A DNA stretch of 64,000 nucleotides. Source: Lactuca virosa. Its lineage: Eukaryota > Streptophyta > Magnoliopsida > Asterales > Asteraceae. The position numbers and the translations under genes are program-made. The notes below the pieces were generated by a model that saw nothing but the letters and a program-made list of their open reading frames with translations, was not told the DNA's origin and ran no database searches. The DNA is taken from the NCBI GenBank assembly GCA_928212115.1, contig CAKMRJ010005634.1, positions 259,416,561-259,480,560 of the forward strand, read 5' to 3'. The stretch's first letter is position 1; every line of letters begins with the position of its first letter. Positions 1 to 11,343 of this stretch are shown here, one piece after another.

Positions 1-295
1 CTCTTTGGGTGGGGCCCATTATGTGTTTTATGTTTGGTATGCGGTATCTTGCGGAACTCACTAAGCTTTGTGCTTACGGTTTTTAGTTTATGTTTTAGAT
101 ACTTCCGGTTCCAACGGGAAGAGCTCGGGATGACTGCATCGCACACACCACATGGTTTCCGCTTTATAGATGTTACTCTGAATTGACATGATGTTTGATA
201 CACTTATTTCCTTTTGAGTTGTATGAAATATGTTTTGGAATATTGTTTTATTAAATTAAAAATGAAAATTTTGGATCATATTTTAGGACGTTACA
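1..295 (+). repeat. E1 5' LTR, 3'-terminal part
   Basis: This stretch aligns base for base with about 21867-22161, the end of the E1 3' LTR, and ends in the same ACGTTACA. It carries the conserved 3'-splice-like box at 53-115, decayed here: both CAG triplets of the 3' LTR copy (gttttcag, tttcaggta) read TAG (gtttttag, ttttagata). The upstream part of this LTR lies outside the window. Confidence 0.95.
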
Positions 296-298
296 AGT

Positions 299-310
299 TG
301 GTATTAGAGC
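299..310 (+). other. E1 primer-binding site
   Basis: TGGTATTAGAGC starts four bases after the LTR end. It is one mismatch from TGGTATCAGAGC, the usual plant PBS complementary to initiator Met tRNA. Confidence 0.85.
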
Positions 311-890
311 CTTAGTAAGAGGGAGTCGAGCACACTCTCGGGGGTGTCTGAACTCAAACTGAGGATTTTGGTAAGTTTTTCAAAAAGGAATATATTTAAG
401 AAAAATGGTTTTTTCTAAAATAAGACAGGGTGTGGTTCATGCAATCAGCCGGGCTCAAGTAAGTTTTCCTAAAATACCCATACATGTTATCTGTTATGCT
501 TCGATCTGTGAATCTGTGAATCACATGCTAGTTAGGGCTAAGGGTCTTCTCAGTTTTGCATCATAGAATACTAGGAGAGATGCCTTTGTATGCCTATTAT
601 ATGAGCTTGTAGACTTGCATGCTAGTACTGATCATTTAGTGATAGGACGGTCTGGTTAGATTATGCTTGGTTCTGGTTACTTGATGCTCGCATGCTGCTA
701 GCTTTGTGCTTTTAGGAGTTGTTACTAACTTCAGCTAACTAGTAAGTGAATATGCTAGGTTACATACTATGCGAACAATATAATTGTAGAAGGTTAGGTT
801 TTAACTCTATTACATAACTCTTGTTAGAGTCCTACCGTTGTAGTGTGAGACCTTTCATTCGAAGAATTATGTGGTTTTAGTGGTATGTAA
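311..890 (+). other. E1 untranslated leader, first part
   Basis: No ORF of note. The segment around 830-872 (ccgttgtagtgtgagacc, then cattcgaagaattat) matches the reverse complement of the E4 leader near 37720-37765, so the two gypsy families share a leader block. The leader resumes at 12106 after the E2 insertion. Confidence 0.75.
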
Positions 891-932
891 TTTTATGTTG
901 GATAAGGTGTCTAAGTCCATAACTATTTCTGG

Positions 933-3900
933 TGTCACACCCCCGAAACCAGACGGCGGAAACGTCCGAGGGCTCGCGTGACTTAAATTGAATATCATCA
1001 CAATGAATATGCATGAATCATAACATAAACATCACCATGCATCAATACATTACAACTGATATTGTTCACATCCAGTACATTGTTTTAAACATTACACATT
1101 CATAACATAAATTGTTCGAGAGTTTTTAAAACATAACATCCTAACGTACTTGATATTATCCTGCAGCTTACTTGTTACCTGCGAATACAAGTTATTTTGA
1201 AAAACGTCAACAGATGAAATGTTGGTGAGTTCATAAGCAGGGTTGTGATAAAAATGATTTGTGTAGTTTGTAAAAGCAAGAAAATCCGATATTTTCTGAA
1301 AAGACAGTTGTTTATCAAAGTGTGGAGATCCATAAGTTGATGCATGAATGATTTCAAAACGTGTATAAAAAGGGAGTTTTGTATTATAGTTATAGAAGGA
1401 TACAAGCGAGTGATTGATGTTGATTCCTCGAAAAACCCCGATGTTTTCCGAATACATAAAATACAGTTACTTCTCAAATTGTTATACTGCCACAATGAAT
1501 GATTTTGATTACTCTTCCTTGATTATTCGGATGGTATTGGATTAATTAATTTTTGTGAGTCGTTATAACCATGCATAATAATGACTAGTTCGTCTGTCTT
1601 GGCTACCTATCGTGCGCCGGGATTGATCTTAAGATTTTGTCACCCTAGACTGGTCGAGTCTAACTGTTAGCGAACAGCTGAGGTGTGGGGAAGTCACCCC
1701 GTATAGATCTATACACAAACTCTCGATCTCTTCCAGGAGACTTTGATTATAACTACAGACTACGAACGACCCTTGGAGGTATCGCCCGTTATTACTCACT
1801 TAACCCAAATAACCTGATTACTATTGATTAACGACCTGAATTGTTTACTTTGATTACACATAAGCCTAACAAACGAGGAGAAGAGGAAACAAAGTCCTGC
1901 TACTTTCGTGAGTTATTTCAGGCTGTTGGGTATACGAAGGACACGTTGGTCCATTTCGCATTTGATTACTTGGACGTTACTAGTAGTGCTATGGGCCACT
2001 AAGGCCCAATAGCACTTAAAAGCCATTGAGGGTCCCTTTAATATGAAATTGGGTCATCGAAGGCCAATAACATTTATTATTATTATCTCTTGGGCCCGAA
2101 AATCATGTGGATGGATCACAAAGGCCCAACAAGCATGATTGGAATTTCAAGCCCAGAGTTTTGAATGTTTACTTGTTTTAGGTATTGCATAATTGTTGGA
2201 AGGTTTGATTGAACGATTGTTATTTTTGTATCGACTCGAGACCGATCGATTTGTTTATAACGATATTTGATTTATACGTTTTTTTGTATTCATCTTTCAA
2301 TTTTTGTGAGTCGTAGTTTAGTATTTTTGACTCAATATTCTAGAAATAAAATAATTGACTTAGAATATTGGTTTGACCTTTTTCAGCCCTTCTTTAATAA
2401 AAATGACAATTTTAGTCTTTATATAAAAAAAGACATTTTTGCCCTTAAACTCTTTTCTTGACACTTTGAATCATAGACTTGTTCAAATGATATTTTTAGC
2501 TCAACCTTCTTTTGGCAGTTTTCAGCCCTTCCAGAAAAGTGTTTTTCGGTTAAAGCCCAAACTTTTGCAATTTTGTACAATTTTGGCCCAAAATCCAAAA
2601 CTTTACATTTTTATCCTTTTTGGAAAGACAAGCATTTTTAACCCTTGAAATAGTTGTTTAACTCTTTATCCTGTTTTGAAGATTTACCATTTCAGCCCTT
2701 TTAAAAGTCATATTTTCGCAACTTTGGGCTTAATGGGCCGAAAAGCCCAAAATTTGGCCCATTAAGCTAATATTTACATTCAGTCCTTGAAGAGCATAAT
2801 ATTCATAAAAAACATTGTTGTAACTGTATTGACTCTTTTGCCTTAAGAAAACCGTAAATGACAATTTTTAACCCAACTTTCTTTTTTGACAATTCAAGCC
2901 CAAAAATGGGTTTTATGTTGCAATGTGTTTATCATAATCTTAGAAGTTAATATTCTGGATTGTTTAGTGTAATATAACTTTAGATCAGTTTGTTTTCCTT
3001 CTTATGACATAGATCTCGAGATTTCTTCCCTTTTGATTACATATTCATCACAAAAACACATAAAATACACATTACATGCATAAATCATACATAGCATACA
3101 CATACACATAGATCTACACATTTTCTTGTATTCTCCCCCATAAAACATATAAAACCGAAAAGAGAGGGTATGTATGAACTCACCTTTGTTGTTGTTTTCG
3201 ATTTGGAGGAAGAAATGAAGAAAAATTTGGTCCTAGCAAGCCTTCTTGGGGAAGATCTCGAACTTAAGGTTTCTAAGATGGTGATCATGAGTTTAAATGA
3301 GTTAAGGAGAGATTTTTATAAACAAAGAATCTAGATCATGGATCCAAGCATGAACTTACCTAAGATGATGATTTTGTGAATAACCTCCTTGGAATGCTTC
3401 AACTCTCAAAAATTTGATGAAGAAGAAGGAGTGTTCTTTGAGAGTGTTTGAGTGAAATGTGTGTGTGTTGTCTTTCCTATGTGGTTCTCGGCTCCGAATG
3501 AAGAAAAAGAGAGAAGGAGAAGAGAGAGTGATGATAGATGGTTGCTTGCAATGAGTTATTGCATGGAGAACAAAATATAATAAGGGGTGGCAAGTGGAAA
3601 GTCAACTCTTTCCCCTCATTTGTGTAGTTGTACGAGCAGAGGAGAAGAAGAAAAAGAAAAAGAAATTGGGGCTTTTTGTGCTTAAGTCCATTTTATGGCC
3701 CAATTAGGTGTTTTTTCGGCCCATTGGGCTCCCATGATGGTTTACGGCCCAATTTGTCAAAATAATGGGCTCATAGTCCATTAGAGTTAATTAGGTTAGT
3801 TATGGCCCAATGAGGCCCATTAGGGTATTTTCTTTTCATTTAGGCCCAATATGGCCCAAAATGTTAAAATAAGTGGAAGTGGGTCCAATTAGAGTTCACA

Positions 3901-4155
3901 TAGGAGTTTTCTAACCCAAAATAGTCAAATTGGAGCTTATTGGTCCATTCGGCCCAATAGGAAATCCTAGTCCATAATGGACTTAAACTGGGATTTCTAA
4001 GTTTTCAATCTTAGTTGACTTTTGCAGTGCTTGTTATAAGGGTTTGATGGAAAGTTTTTTTTGTTATTGAATAAGCATTTACATGTTTTCTCATTTTGGT
4101 TCACAAATGTTATCATTGTTGTTGTTACAAAGCATCAAAATTTCTAGTTGTGACA
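933..4155 (-). mobile_element. Solo LTR A (gypsy-type, 3.2 kb) inserted in the E2 5' LTR
   Basis: Begins TGTCACACCCCC and ends GTTGTGACA, flanked by a perfect 5-bp duplication tctgg (928-932, 4156-4160); removing it restores the E2 LTR sequence seen at 11344. There is no PBS, PPT or coding region, so it reads as a solo LTR. Orientation is minus: the conserved box reads GAACTCACC...GCAGGTAAC on the minus strand (1175-1233) and a TATA-like AT stretch lies near 3568-3582, followed on minus by a CT-rich leader. Its 3' terminus resembles that of solo LTR C. TGGGCC/GGCCCA motifs are dense at 2000-2165 and 3660-3965. ORF 3085-3288 on minus is not convincing. Confidence 0.9.
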
Positions 4156-4895
4156 TCTGGTATGTACTTGACCCAACCCGGCATGGTCCATTTGGGTTGC
4201 ATAGCATCATGCAATTGGATAGACTAAAATGAGAGAAAAACACTTATGGTTTATTAAATATATAAGTTCTAATATATTAATAATATTGTTTAATTAGTTT
4301 TGATCAAGAATTAATTTGGAACTAATTAAGTGATCAAAAGATGACTAATTAAATATATGAGTTAATTACGTAAATCATCCATAACTTGTATAGTGGGCTA
4401 AAGGCTCCATGGATTATCAAGTTGGCTAAAGGTCCATAGGATGCTCCATGGATGCTCCATGGGAGTACACACCCATGGGTCATGGAAATGAAGAGCTTGT
4501 TACATTAGGGTTTACATAGTGTAACCCTAATTGTAACACACTATATAAAGGACATGAAGCTCACCAAAATCGGCCACTAGAAACAATATAGAGGGCAAGC
4601 CGATTTCTAAGTGTGACATTCTCTCTCAAAGTTTATTCCAAGAGCATTTGATGTTGTGTGAAACATTTGAGGCATCACACTTGGGGTGCTAGGCTCTCAA
4701 GGTTTTCAAGGAATCAAATCAACTACAAGGTATGTAACTCTAGCTATCTTTTATGTTTAAAAGTTCCCCATGTATGCTAGATAGGATTATGAACCTTGGA
4801 AAAGTATTTTGCATGTATTTTATACAAAACATAGATCCAAGGTTTCTAGGGTTGCATGTACACCTTAGGAGTGTTAGAATGCTCAAAACCCATCA
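4156..4895 (+). repeat. E2 5' LTR, remainder
   Basis: Continues the LTR begun at 896-932; 4156-4160 is the duplicated target site. Promoter landmarks are CCATGG-containing motifs at about 4405-4485 including ACCCATGGGT, an imperfect hairpin at 4499-4537 (arms GTTACATTAGGGTT / AACCCTAATTGTAAC) and a TATA box tatataaa at 4542-4549. The same order is repeated in the 3' LTR, with TATA at 11757-11764. Confidence 0.93.
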
Positions 4896-4896
4896 G

Positions 4897-4908
4897 TGGT
4901 ATCAGAGC
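4897..4908 (+). other. E2 primer-binding site
   Basis: TGGTATCAGAGC, complementary to the 3' end of plant initiator Met tRNA, one base after the LTR terminus catca (4891-4895). Confidence 0.95.
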
Positions 4909-4979
4909 CTAGGCTTGTTTGTTTGACACTTGATGCAAAATAGCTAAAAAAGTCGAAATTTTTGCTGTCTGCAAAGGGG

Positions 4980-5062
4980 ACTCGCCGAGTCCATGGGGGG
5001 ACTCGACGAGTCCAAGCGTATCTTCAACCAACTCGGCAAGTCAGTTCTTGCACTCGACGAGT
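4980..5062 (+). repeat. Cluster of four ACTCG-N-CGAGT palindromes in the copia leader
   Basis: 11-mers at 4980-4990 (ACTCGCCGAGT), 5001-5011 (ACTCGACGAGT), 5031-5041 (ACTCGGCAAGT, one mismatch) and 5052-5062 (ACTCGACGAGT). The first two have extended GG/CC flanks. The same motif is repeated in the LTR of gypsy element E3. In an E2 transcript it would lie about 430-510 nt after the TATA box, just after the PBS. Confidence 0.95.
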
Positions 5063-6439
5063 TGGCCAGGCAGAGTGCGATTTTCGATTTTTGCTGCTGG
5101 AATGGACTAGAAACATTCCCTAAACTGTTTTGGTGTTATTAAACTTATTTTAGATGGTGTAATGGTTGTTCTAATCCATTTACAATGGCTAATATCAAAA
5201 TTCCATGTTTATATGTGTTCATATGTTCTTGAAATTTTGATATGAATATTCATGTTCTTATGAGTTCTTGCAAGATCATAGGAATTATGTGCTATTGATT
5301 GGTAGTTAATTCATGATCATGATGTGTTTTAATGGAGTCCATAACTTGTCCTCAAGTTATGGATAACCAAAAGTCACTTGTAATAAACCATTAAAAGAAC
5401 ATAAGTTACAAAAATGAAGAGTCTTCATTTTTAATTAACAATAACTCATAAGTTATGAATTGAAAAGTTTTGTAAGGTTACAAAACTTGCCCTCAAGTTT
5501 TGGAACATGTAAAGTCATCTAGTAAACTTTAGTTCCAACCCCTAGAATTTTAAAAAGTTAAAATTCAACCCTTATACTTTATATATATAAGTAATAATAT
5601 ATTATATATATATATATAATATATATATCTATATATAATATATAAGATCAAGTCGTTTTACCATTAGTAGGCCTCATTCATGAAGCCGGTCTATAAGGGG
5701 GGTATAAGGTTGTTGCCTATAAAAATGGCAGCTTAATGGGTGTCCATTCTCACCCACCGCTTCCTTGATCGGTGAAGGGTCGTTAGCCGAACGGGTAGGA
5801 CAAGGACTTATAAATTCTCATTAAAAGTATGATGAATATAAAGTAACTAAATGTTTTTTATAAAATTCCCAATCTTAGTTAATTTAGGAAAATGTGAAAA
5901 ATGTGCTAACCCATGAAATTACATTTTGCACTTTGATTAAGTCGTCAGTGGAGTGTGTGTGGTTAACCGGCACACTAACCTGAACTTAACAAGGTAGGTA
6001 AAGGGTGAGTTAAGGTTTCATAGGTCGGTGGAGCGCGTGTGGTTAATCGGCACATTTATTAAGTGAAAAACATTAAGGGTACCAAGTAATTTGCATGGTT
6101 ACTTCACACCTTGTTTTGTGATCCTCGGCATCCCAGTCACAAAATCTGAAAGGGCACATTCGAGATTGAAACATGCCTTTGAAAATGTTCAATGAATGTC
6201 AAAAGAATCTAGGAGTTTCTAAGACCAATTAAAAACCTAATAATTTAATATTTCGTTTTCATGGTGGAAATTGGTGAATCGTCATTCACCTACCTTTCAA
6301 ATATGTTATAGCTTAGATTACGACATCCCTCTTCTAAGTTATAATATATTGTGATGGGTCCTAGCCTTAATATTACATTTTGGGTGTTTTATTAAGGGAC
6401 TTCTTATATCTAAACTAAACTTGTTTTTCTTCTTTTCAG
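5063..6439 (+). other. E2 untranslated leader
   Basis: About 1.4 kb of AT-rich DNA without a credible ORF. It holds a TA-rich run at 5575-5645 and two copies of a 32-nt block 80 bp apart (5943-5975 and 6023-6054, core tgtggttaa-ccggcaca) that differ at a few positions. Confidence 0.8.
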
Positions 6440-7734
6440 ATGTCTTCCAACAATGCTGCATCTGGCTCAAACCCTACCGGCTCCTTCTCTCTCATGAACC
6501 TTTGTGGGAGAGTTATCTTTGATGGATCCAACTTTACAGATTAGATCAGAAACATCAGGATGGACACTCGCTATGAGAACAAAGAATATGTTCTCGACAA
6601 GGAGCTTAAGGTACCCGAGGCGACTTCTACTCCTGAGGAGATCGTTGAATATGAGGCACATGAAAGAGATGCTACCAAAGTGGCATGCATCATGATGGCA
6701 CTATGACAGCCGAGCTCCAAAAGTCCTATGAGGACTACTATCCTTTTGAGATGCACCAGGATTTGATGGACCGCTACCATCAGAGTGCTCGTCAAGAGCG
6801 ATATGAAATCATCTCCTCCATGATAACAACCCGGATGAAGGATGGTGAACCCATCATGGGCCACATGCAGAAAATGCAAAGGTTTGTGGACCGTTTGATG
6901 AAGCTGAATGTGGACTTCCCCGGGGAGTTGGCAATAGATATCATTTTGCACTCCTTACCTTCGTGTTATGTTCAATTCCGCATGACATACCACATAAATA
7001 AGGAGGAAGTTACACTTAGCAAACTTCAAGGACTCTTAAAGACCGCTGAAAGTGGTCTTAAAGGTAAGTCAGTTGTTACCACTCCTGCTCCTACTCAAAA
7101 CTCCACCCCTGTCTTGGCAATCGGGACACATAGAGGGAAGAAGAGGAAGAACCCTTCGAAGGGTACCAAGGGTAAAATCCTTGATGGCTCCTCTTCGAGT
7201 GGAACCAAGAAAGGTTTCGTCACTCCTTCTTCTGATCCAAAAGAGGCTGAATGCTTCTATTGCCATGAAAAAGCGCACTGGAAGTGGAACTGCCCAAAGT
7301 ACCAGCAAGATTTGAAGGATAGGAAAGTAAAACCCAACCATGCAGGTATTTACACTATATTATCTAATAACTCACCCTATTATAACTCTTGGGTCCTTGA
7401 TACCGGCTGTGGTATTCATATTTGTTTTGATTTGCAGGGACTAAGAAGAAGTGAGAATGTGGAGCATGGAAAGATAAACTTGATCATGGGGAATAGGAAA
7501 GCTTCACCTGTCACCAAGATTGGAGTTTATACTTTGTTGCTAAGTAGTGGGTTTACATTAGATTTGAACAAATGTTGTTACTCGCCTGAAATGGCAAGAA
7601 ATATTATTTCCTTTCATGCTTTGTACAAACAAGGGTTTACCTTTTCTTTTAATAATGAAGTTGGTGGAATAAATGCTTTCTTTAATAATGTGTTTTTTTT
7701 TTTAAAGCATTACCTGTGATGGTGGTATGAAGTT
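6440..7734 (+). pseudogene. gag-pr: E2 gag and protease region (copia polyprotein N-terminus)
   Basis: The start ATG at 6440 (MSSNNAASG) opens a copia gag. A TAG at about 6542 replaces a Trp codon (FTD-stop where FTDW is expected) and a frameshift near 6704 moves the reading to the frame of 6685-7719. Features in order: gag helical domain, a basic Ser/Lys-rich linker (7130-7240), a CCHC knuckle CFYCHEKAHWKWNC at about 7252-7293 (the usual Gly before His is Ala), then the aspartic protease motif LDTGCG near 7396-7413. The frame is lost again near a poly-T run at 7690-7705. In a live element gag packages RNA and the protease matures the polyprotein; this copy cannot produce it intact. Confidence 0.93.
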
Positions 7735-8690
7735 GTGTCTGTTGTAGATAACTTAGGAAATAATGTGTTGTGTATTGATTCTACTAATGATAATAACTTG
7801 GATAAAGCATCATTATGCCATTGTCGTCTTGGACATGTAAGCAAGAAACGCATAGGCCAACTCCAAAAGGATGGAGTCTTGGAGTCATTTGACCTAAAGT
7901 CAGATGATAGTTGTGAATCATGCTTACTTGGAAAAATGACAAAGTCACCCTTCACAGGTTCTTGTGCTAGGGGTGAAGGTTTGTTGGGTCTTACACACGG
8001 ATGTGTGGGACCCTTCAAAACTGCCACAAGGGATGCTAATCGTTATTATGTGACTTTTACAGATGATTATAGTAGATATGGATATGTCTACTTAATCAAG
8101 CATAAGTCAGAGACTTTCGAAAGGTTCAAAGAGTTTAAACAGGAAGTAGAAAATCAATTGGGCGGGAACATTAAGATGCTTCGATCCGATCGTGGTGGAG
8201 AGTATCTTAGTACAGAGTTCCTCGACTATCTTAAGGAATGTGGGGTTGTCTCACAATTAACACCTCCCAGGACACCACAGTTGAATGGTGTGGCTGAGGC
8301 GTAATCAAACCTTGTTGTTCTTCTCATGATGAGTTCCATGATGAGTCGGGCTTCGCTACCAATCTCATTATGGGGGTATGCCTTAGAGACTGCCGCCCAT
8401 ATCCTTAATGTGGTTGCTACAAAGAAGGTTGCCAAAACACCTCACGAGATGTGGACTGGAAAAGTTCCTAGTCTAGCCCACATCAAGATTTGGGGTTGCG
8501 AAGCTTTTGTGAGATGCAAGACTCACGATAAGCTCGAACCTCGAAGTGAGAGGTGCATTTTCATCGGCTACCCACAGAAATCCTTTGGTTACCTCTTCTA
8601 CAGACCTAGTGAGAATTTGGTCTTTGTAGCAAGGATGGGTGTCTTTCGAGAGAGAGAGAGAGTTCATAAGCCAAGGAAATAGTGGGAGGA
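7735..8690 (+). pseudogene. int: E2 integrase region
   Basis: Contains the GAG-pre-integrase zinc motif (CRLGHVS...CESCLLGK, about 7813-7935) and a DDE catalytic core: Asp in FTDDYSRYG (~8060), Asp in RSDRGGEY (~8190) and Glu in NGVAEA (~8290). A stop at 8302 and a frame change lead into 8326-8682, which holds the downstream integrase region (YALETAAHILN, WGCEAFV, CIFIGYP). A short GA repeat at 8648-8662 coincides with another frame change. It is inactive: the catalytic residues are readable but the frame is broken at least twice. Confidence 0.92.
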
Positions 8691-9734
8691 AAATTGACCT
8701 TCAAGAAATTCAAGAGTCAATTGGTGAAGGAACCTCAAACCCTAGCAATCAACCTGAGGAGGAAACTCCTGTTGATCTGACAGAAGAGTCTGTACCTCTG
8801 AGGCGTTCCACGAGAGTTAGGAATGCACCTGAGCATTACTATGGTTTCCATATTACTGCGGAAGGTAATACACTTATCAGTGATAGCACACTGGTGAGTC
8901 TAGATGAACCGAACAGCTACACTGAAGCCATGGCAGGCCTTGAGGCTGCTAAATGGAAAGAGGCTATGGACAGCGAGATACAATCCATGTATGACAATCA
9001 AATTTGGAACTTGGTTGACAATGTACCAGGTCGCAAGACAGTTGGGTGAAAATGGATCTTCAAGAAGAAGACCGACATGGATGGTAATGTACATACTTAT
9101 AAGGCACGACTGGTTGCAAAAGGCTTTTCTCAAACTCCGGGAGTTGATTATGATGAGACCTTTTCACCAGTAGCGAAGATTAAGTCTATTAGGGTTATGT
9201 TAGCCATTGCTGCATTTCATGATTATGAAATATGGTAAAATGGATGTCAAAACCGCTTTCCTTAATGGAAAGTTGACTGAGGATGTTTACATGAATCAGC
9301 CAGAGAGTTTTGTCAGCACAGAGTACCCCAATAGAGTGTGTAAGCTTGAGAAATCCATCTATGGATTAAAGCAAGCACCTCGCAGATGGAATCTTTGCTT
9401 CGATGAGAAAGTCAAAGAGTTTGGCTTTTCGAGGAGTGACGATGAATCTTGTGTATATGTCAAGGATAGTGGGAGTATAGTTAGCTTTTTGGTACTGTAT
9501 GTAGATGACATACTACTCATAGGAAATGACATCCCAACTCTGCAGGAAGTTAAGTCCTGGCTTGGGAAGTGTTTCGCTATGAAAGACCTAGGAGAAGCTG
9601 CCTATATTCTAGGGATAAGGATTCTGAGAGACCGGAGTAAAAGACTGATTGGACTCAGTCAGAGTACCTACTTGGATAAGGTGCTGAAGAGGTTCAGCAT
9701 GCAGGATTCTAAGAAAGGAGAGTTACCTATCTAG
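8691..9734 (+). pseudogene. rt: E2 reverse transcriptase region
   Basis: Typical copia RT. The linker ends in RRSTRVRNAPEHYYGF (about 8800), then EAMDSEIQSM, NLVD (~9010), a TGA in place of Trp/Cys at 9047, KARLVAKGFSQ, METKTA-equivalent KMDVKTAFLNG (~9236), YGLKQAPRRW (~9360) and catalytic YVDDILL (~9498). The ORF 9207-9734 carries fingers to thumb and stops at 9732. At least two stops or frameshifts separate the blocks, so no full RT can be made. Confidence 0.93.
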
Positions 9735-10494
9735 AGTAATGCCAAACTGAGTAAGACTCAGAGTCCGAGTACAGAGACTGAGATAGCAGAAATGAGTCAA
9801 ATACCTTATACTTCCGCTGTTAGGATCGATCATGTATGCTATGACTTGTACTCTTCCTGATGTGGCCTTTGCATTGAGCATGGTCATCAGATATCAGGGG
9901 AACCCTGGCAAGGCTCACTGGACTGCGGTAAAGAATATACTCAAGTACCTGCGGAGGACTAAGGACTGTGTCCTTACCCTCGGTGGGAGTGATGAATTGA
10001 GAGTTGTAGGGTATAGTGATGCTAGCTTCCAGACTGATAGGGATTATTTCCGCTCTCAGTCGGGCTGGGTCTTTACCTTAAATGGAGGACCAATTTCTTG
10101 GAAAAGTTCCAAGCAGGAGACAGTAGCTGATTCAACTTGCGAATCAGAGTATATAGCAGCAAGCGAGGCAGCAAAGGAGGCAATATGGCTGAAGAACTTC
10201 AGTGGAGACCTTGGAGTAGTACCGGCTATAAAAGAGCCTATGGAGATTTTCTGTGATAGTGAAACTGCAGTTGCCTTAGCTAAGGAACCAAGGGATCACG
10301 GGAGATCCAGACATATCGACAGAAAATACCATTTTATCAGACATCGTATAGAAGAGCGACTCTTCGTGGCAAAGAGGGTATCATCAGATGAGAACCCAGC
10401 AGATTCCCTCACGAAGGGACTGAGTAGGGCTAAGCATCTCCAGCATGCAAGGTGCATAGGGCTGAAGGATGATATTAGTTTTAGTATTAGATAA
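9735..10494 (+). pseudogene. rnh: E2 RNase H region
   Basis: The open stretch 9832-10494 begins in YAMTCTLPDVAFALS and contains the copia RNase H acidic residues: Asp in GYSDASFQ (~10014), Glu in CESEYIAAS (~10143), Asp in FCDSETAV (~10252) and the HIDRKYHFI motif (~10312). It ends at a TAA at 10492. It is separated from the RT by the stop at 9732 and a frame change around 9825; otherwise this is the least damaged part of E2. Confidence 0.93.
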
Positions 10495-11343
10495 CTTTGA
10501 AATTTGTAAAGTGTAATTGACATTTGATGATGAATAAAAGTTGTGTTTATTTATGAGTAAAGTGTTGCTATCTTTTGTCAATCGTTTACTATTATTTCTT
10601 TTGCATGTTTTGACTTCCATAATATTTATGTTATGTTTTACATATTATTCAAATTATCCACAGTCGGTCATATGTAGGAAGTAGATATGAATTAAGACTG
10701 TCATGAAGTTGGTTTGTAGAGGGCCATGTGGTTTGACATGGCAAGAGATGCTACAACACTTCATGAGTGCTCATAAGTTCTGAGTATTAGATCCATCCCA
10801 CGCTCGCTGGATCACTTCATGGAATTTATCTCGAGTGATCGCGAGACAGTAATATCATATAAGTCTTCAAACCTATAGATATGACTTGTTGCCTATGAGT
10901 TGGTCATGCATTGATTGTACGAAAATGCATTGGTAACTCGATGTTATAAAACATGCATTTGTGTATGATTCAACAAGTAGTAGAACTAGCATATGAGTCG
11001 AAGTTTATCTGTTCCTTCTTCGATTAGAAGCGATATCTGGGCCCCTCGATGATTTTGTGTTGACCAATGTACCGGGCCCGGTCAGAACTAATTTGATGGG
11101 TTCAATTAAGTTCTATGTCTAACAAATCGGAAATTGGGAAACAAACTGCTGGAAAATAAGTAAGACATTGTTCCATGTGTCTGTCCGGTTGATATCTAGA
11201 ACAAATGATTATATGATCACTTATCTTAAATGGCGTATCATCATCTTCTCAGTTCCGAGAGACCTTAAAAGAGCTACGATTGCTGATCGGTTCCTGAAGT
11301 CATACTTGCAGTTATAGTTATTAGACTTATCCAAGTGGGAGAC
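10495..11343 (+). other. E2 3' untranslated region and polypurine tract
   Basis: About 850 bp without coding potential, ending in the PPT aagtgggagac (11333-11343) next to the 3' LTR. It matches the reverse complement of 43724-44560 in E5 over its whole length, including catgttttgacttccat and gatgattttg blocks. Conservation of such a long noncoding 3' region between two separately decayed copies is worth noting. Confidence 0.85.

Noticed and set aside
4897..4908. tRNA-like sequence tggtatcagagc (also at 299, 29500, 38258, 49815)
   Set aside because: These are primer-binding sites next to LTRs; no tRNA fold surrounds them.
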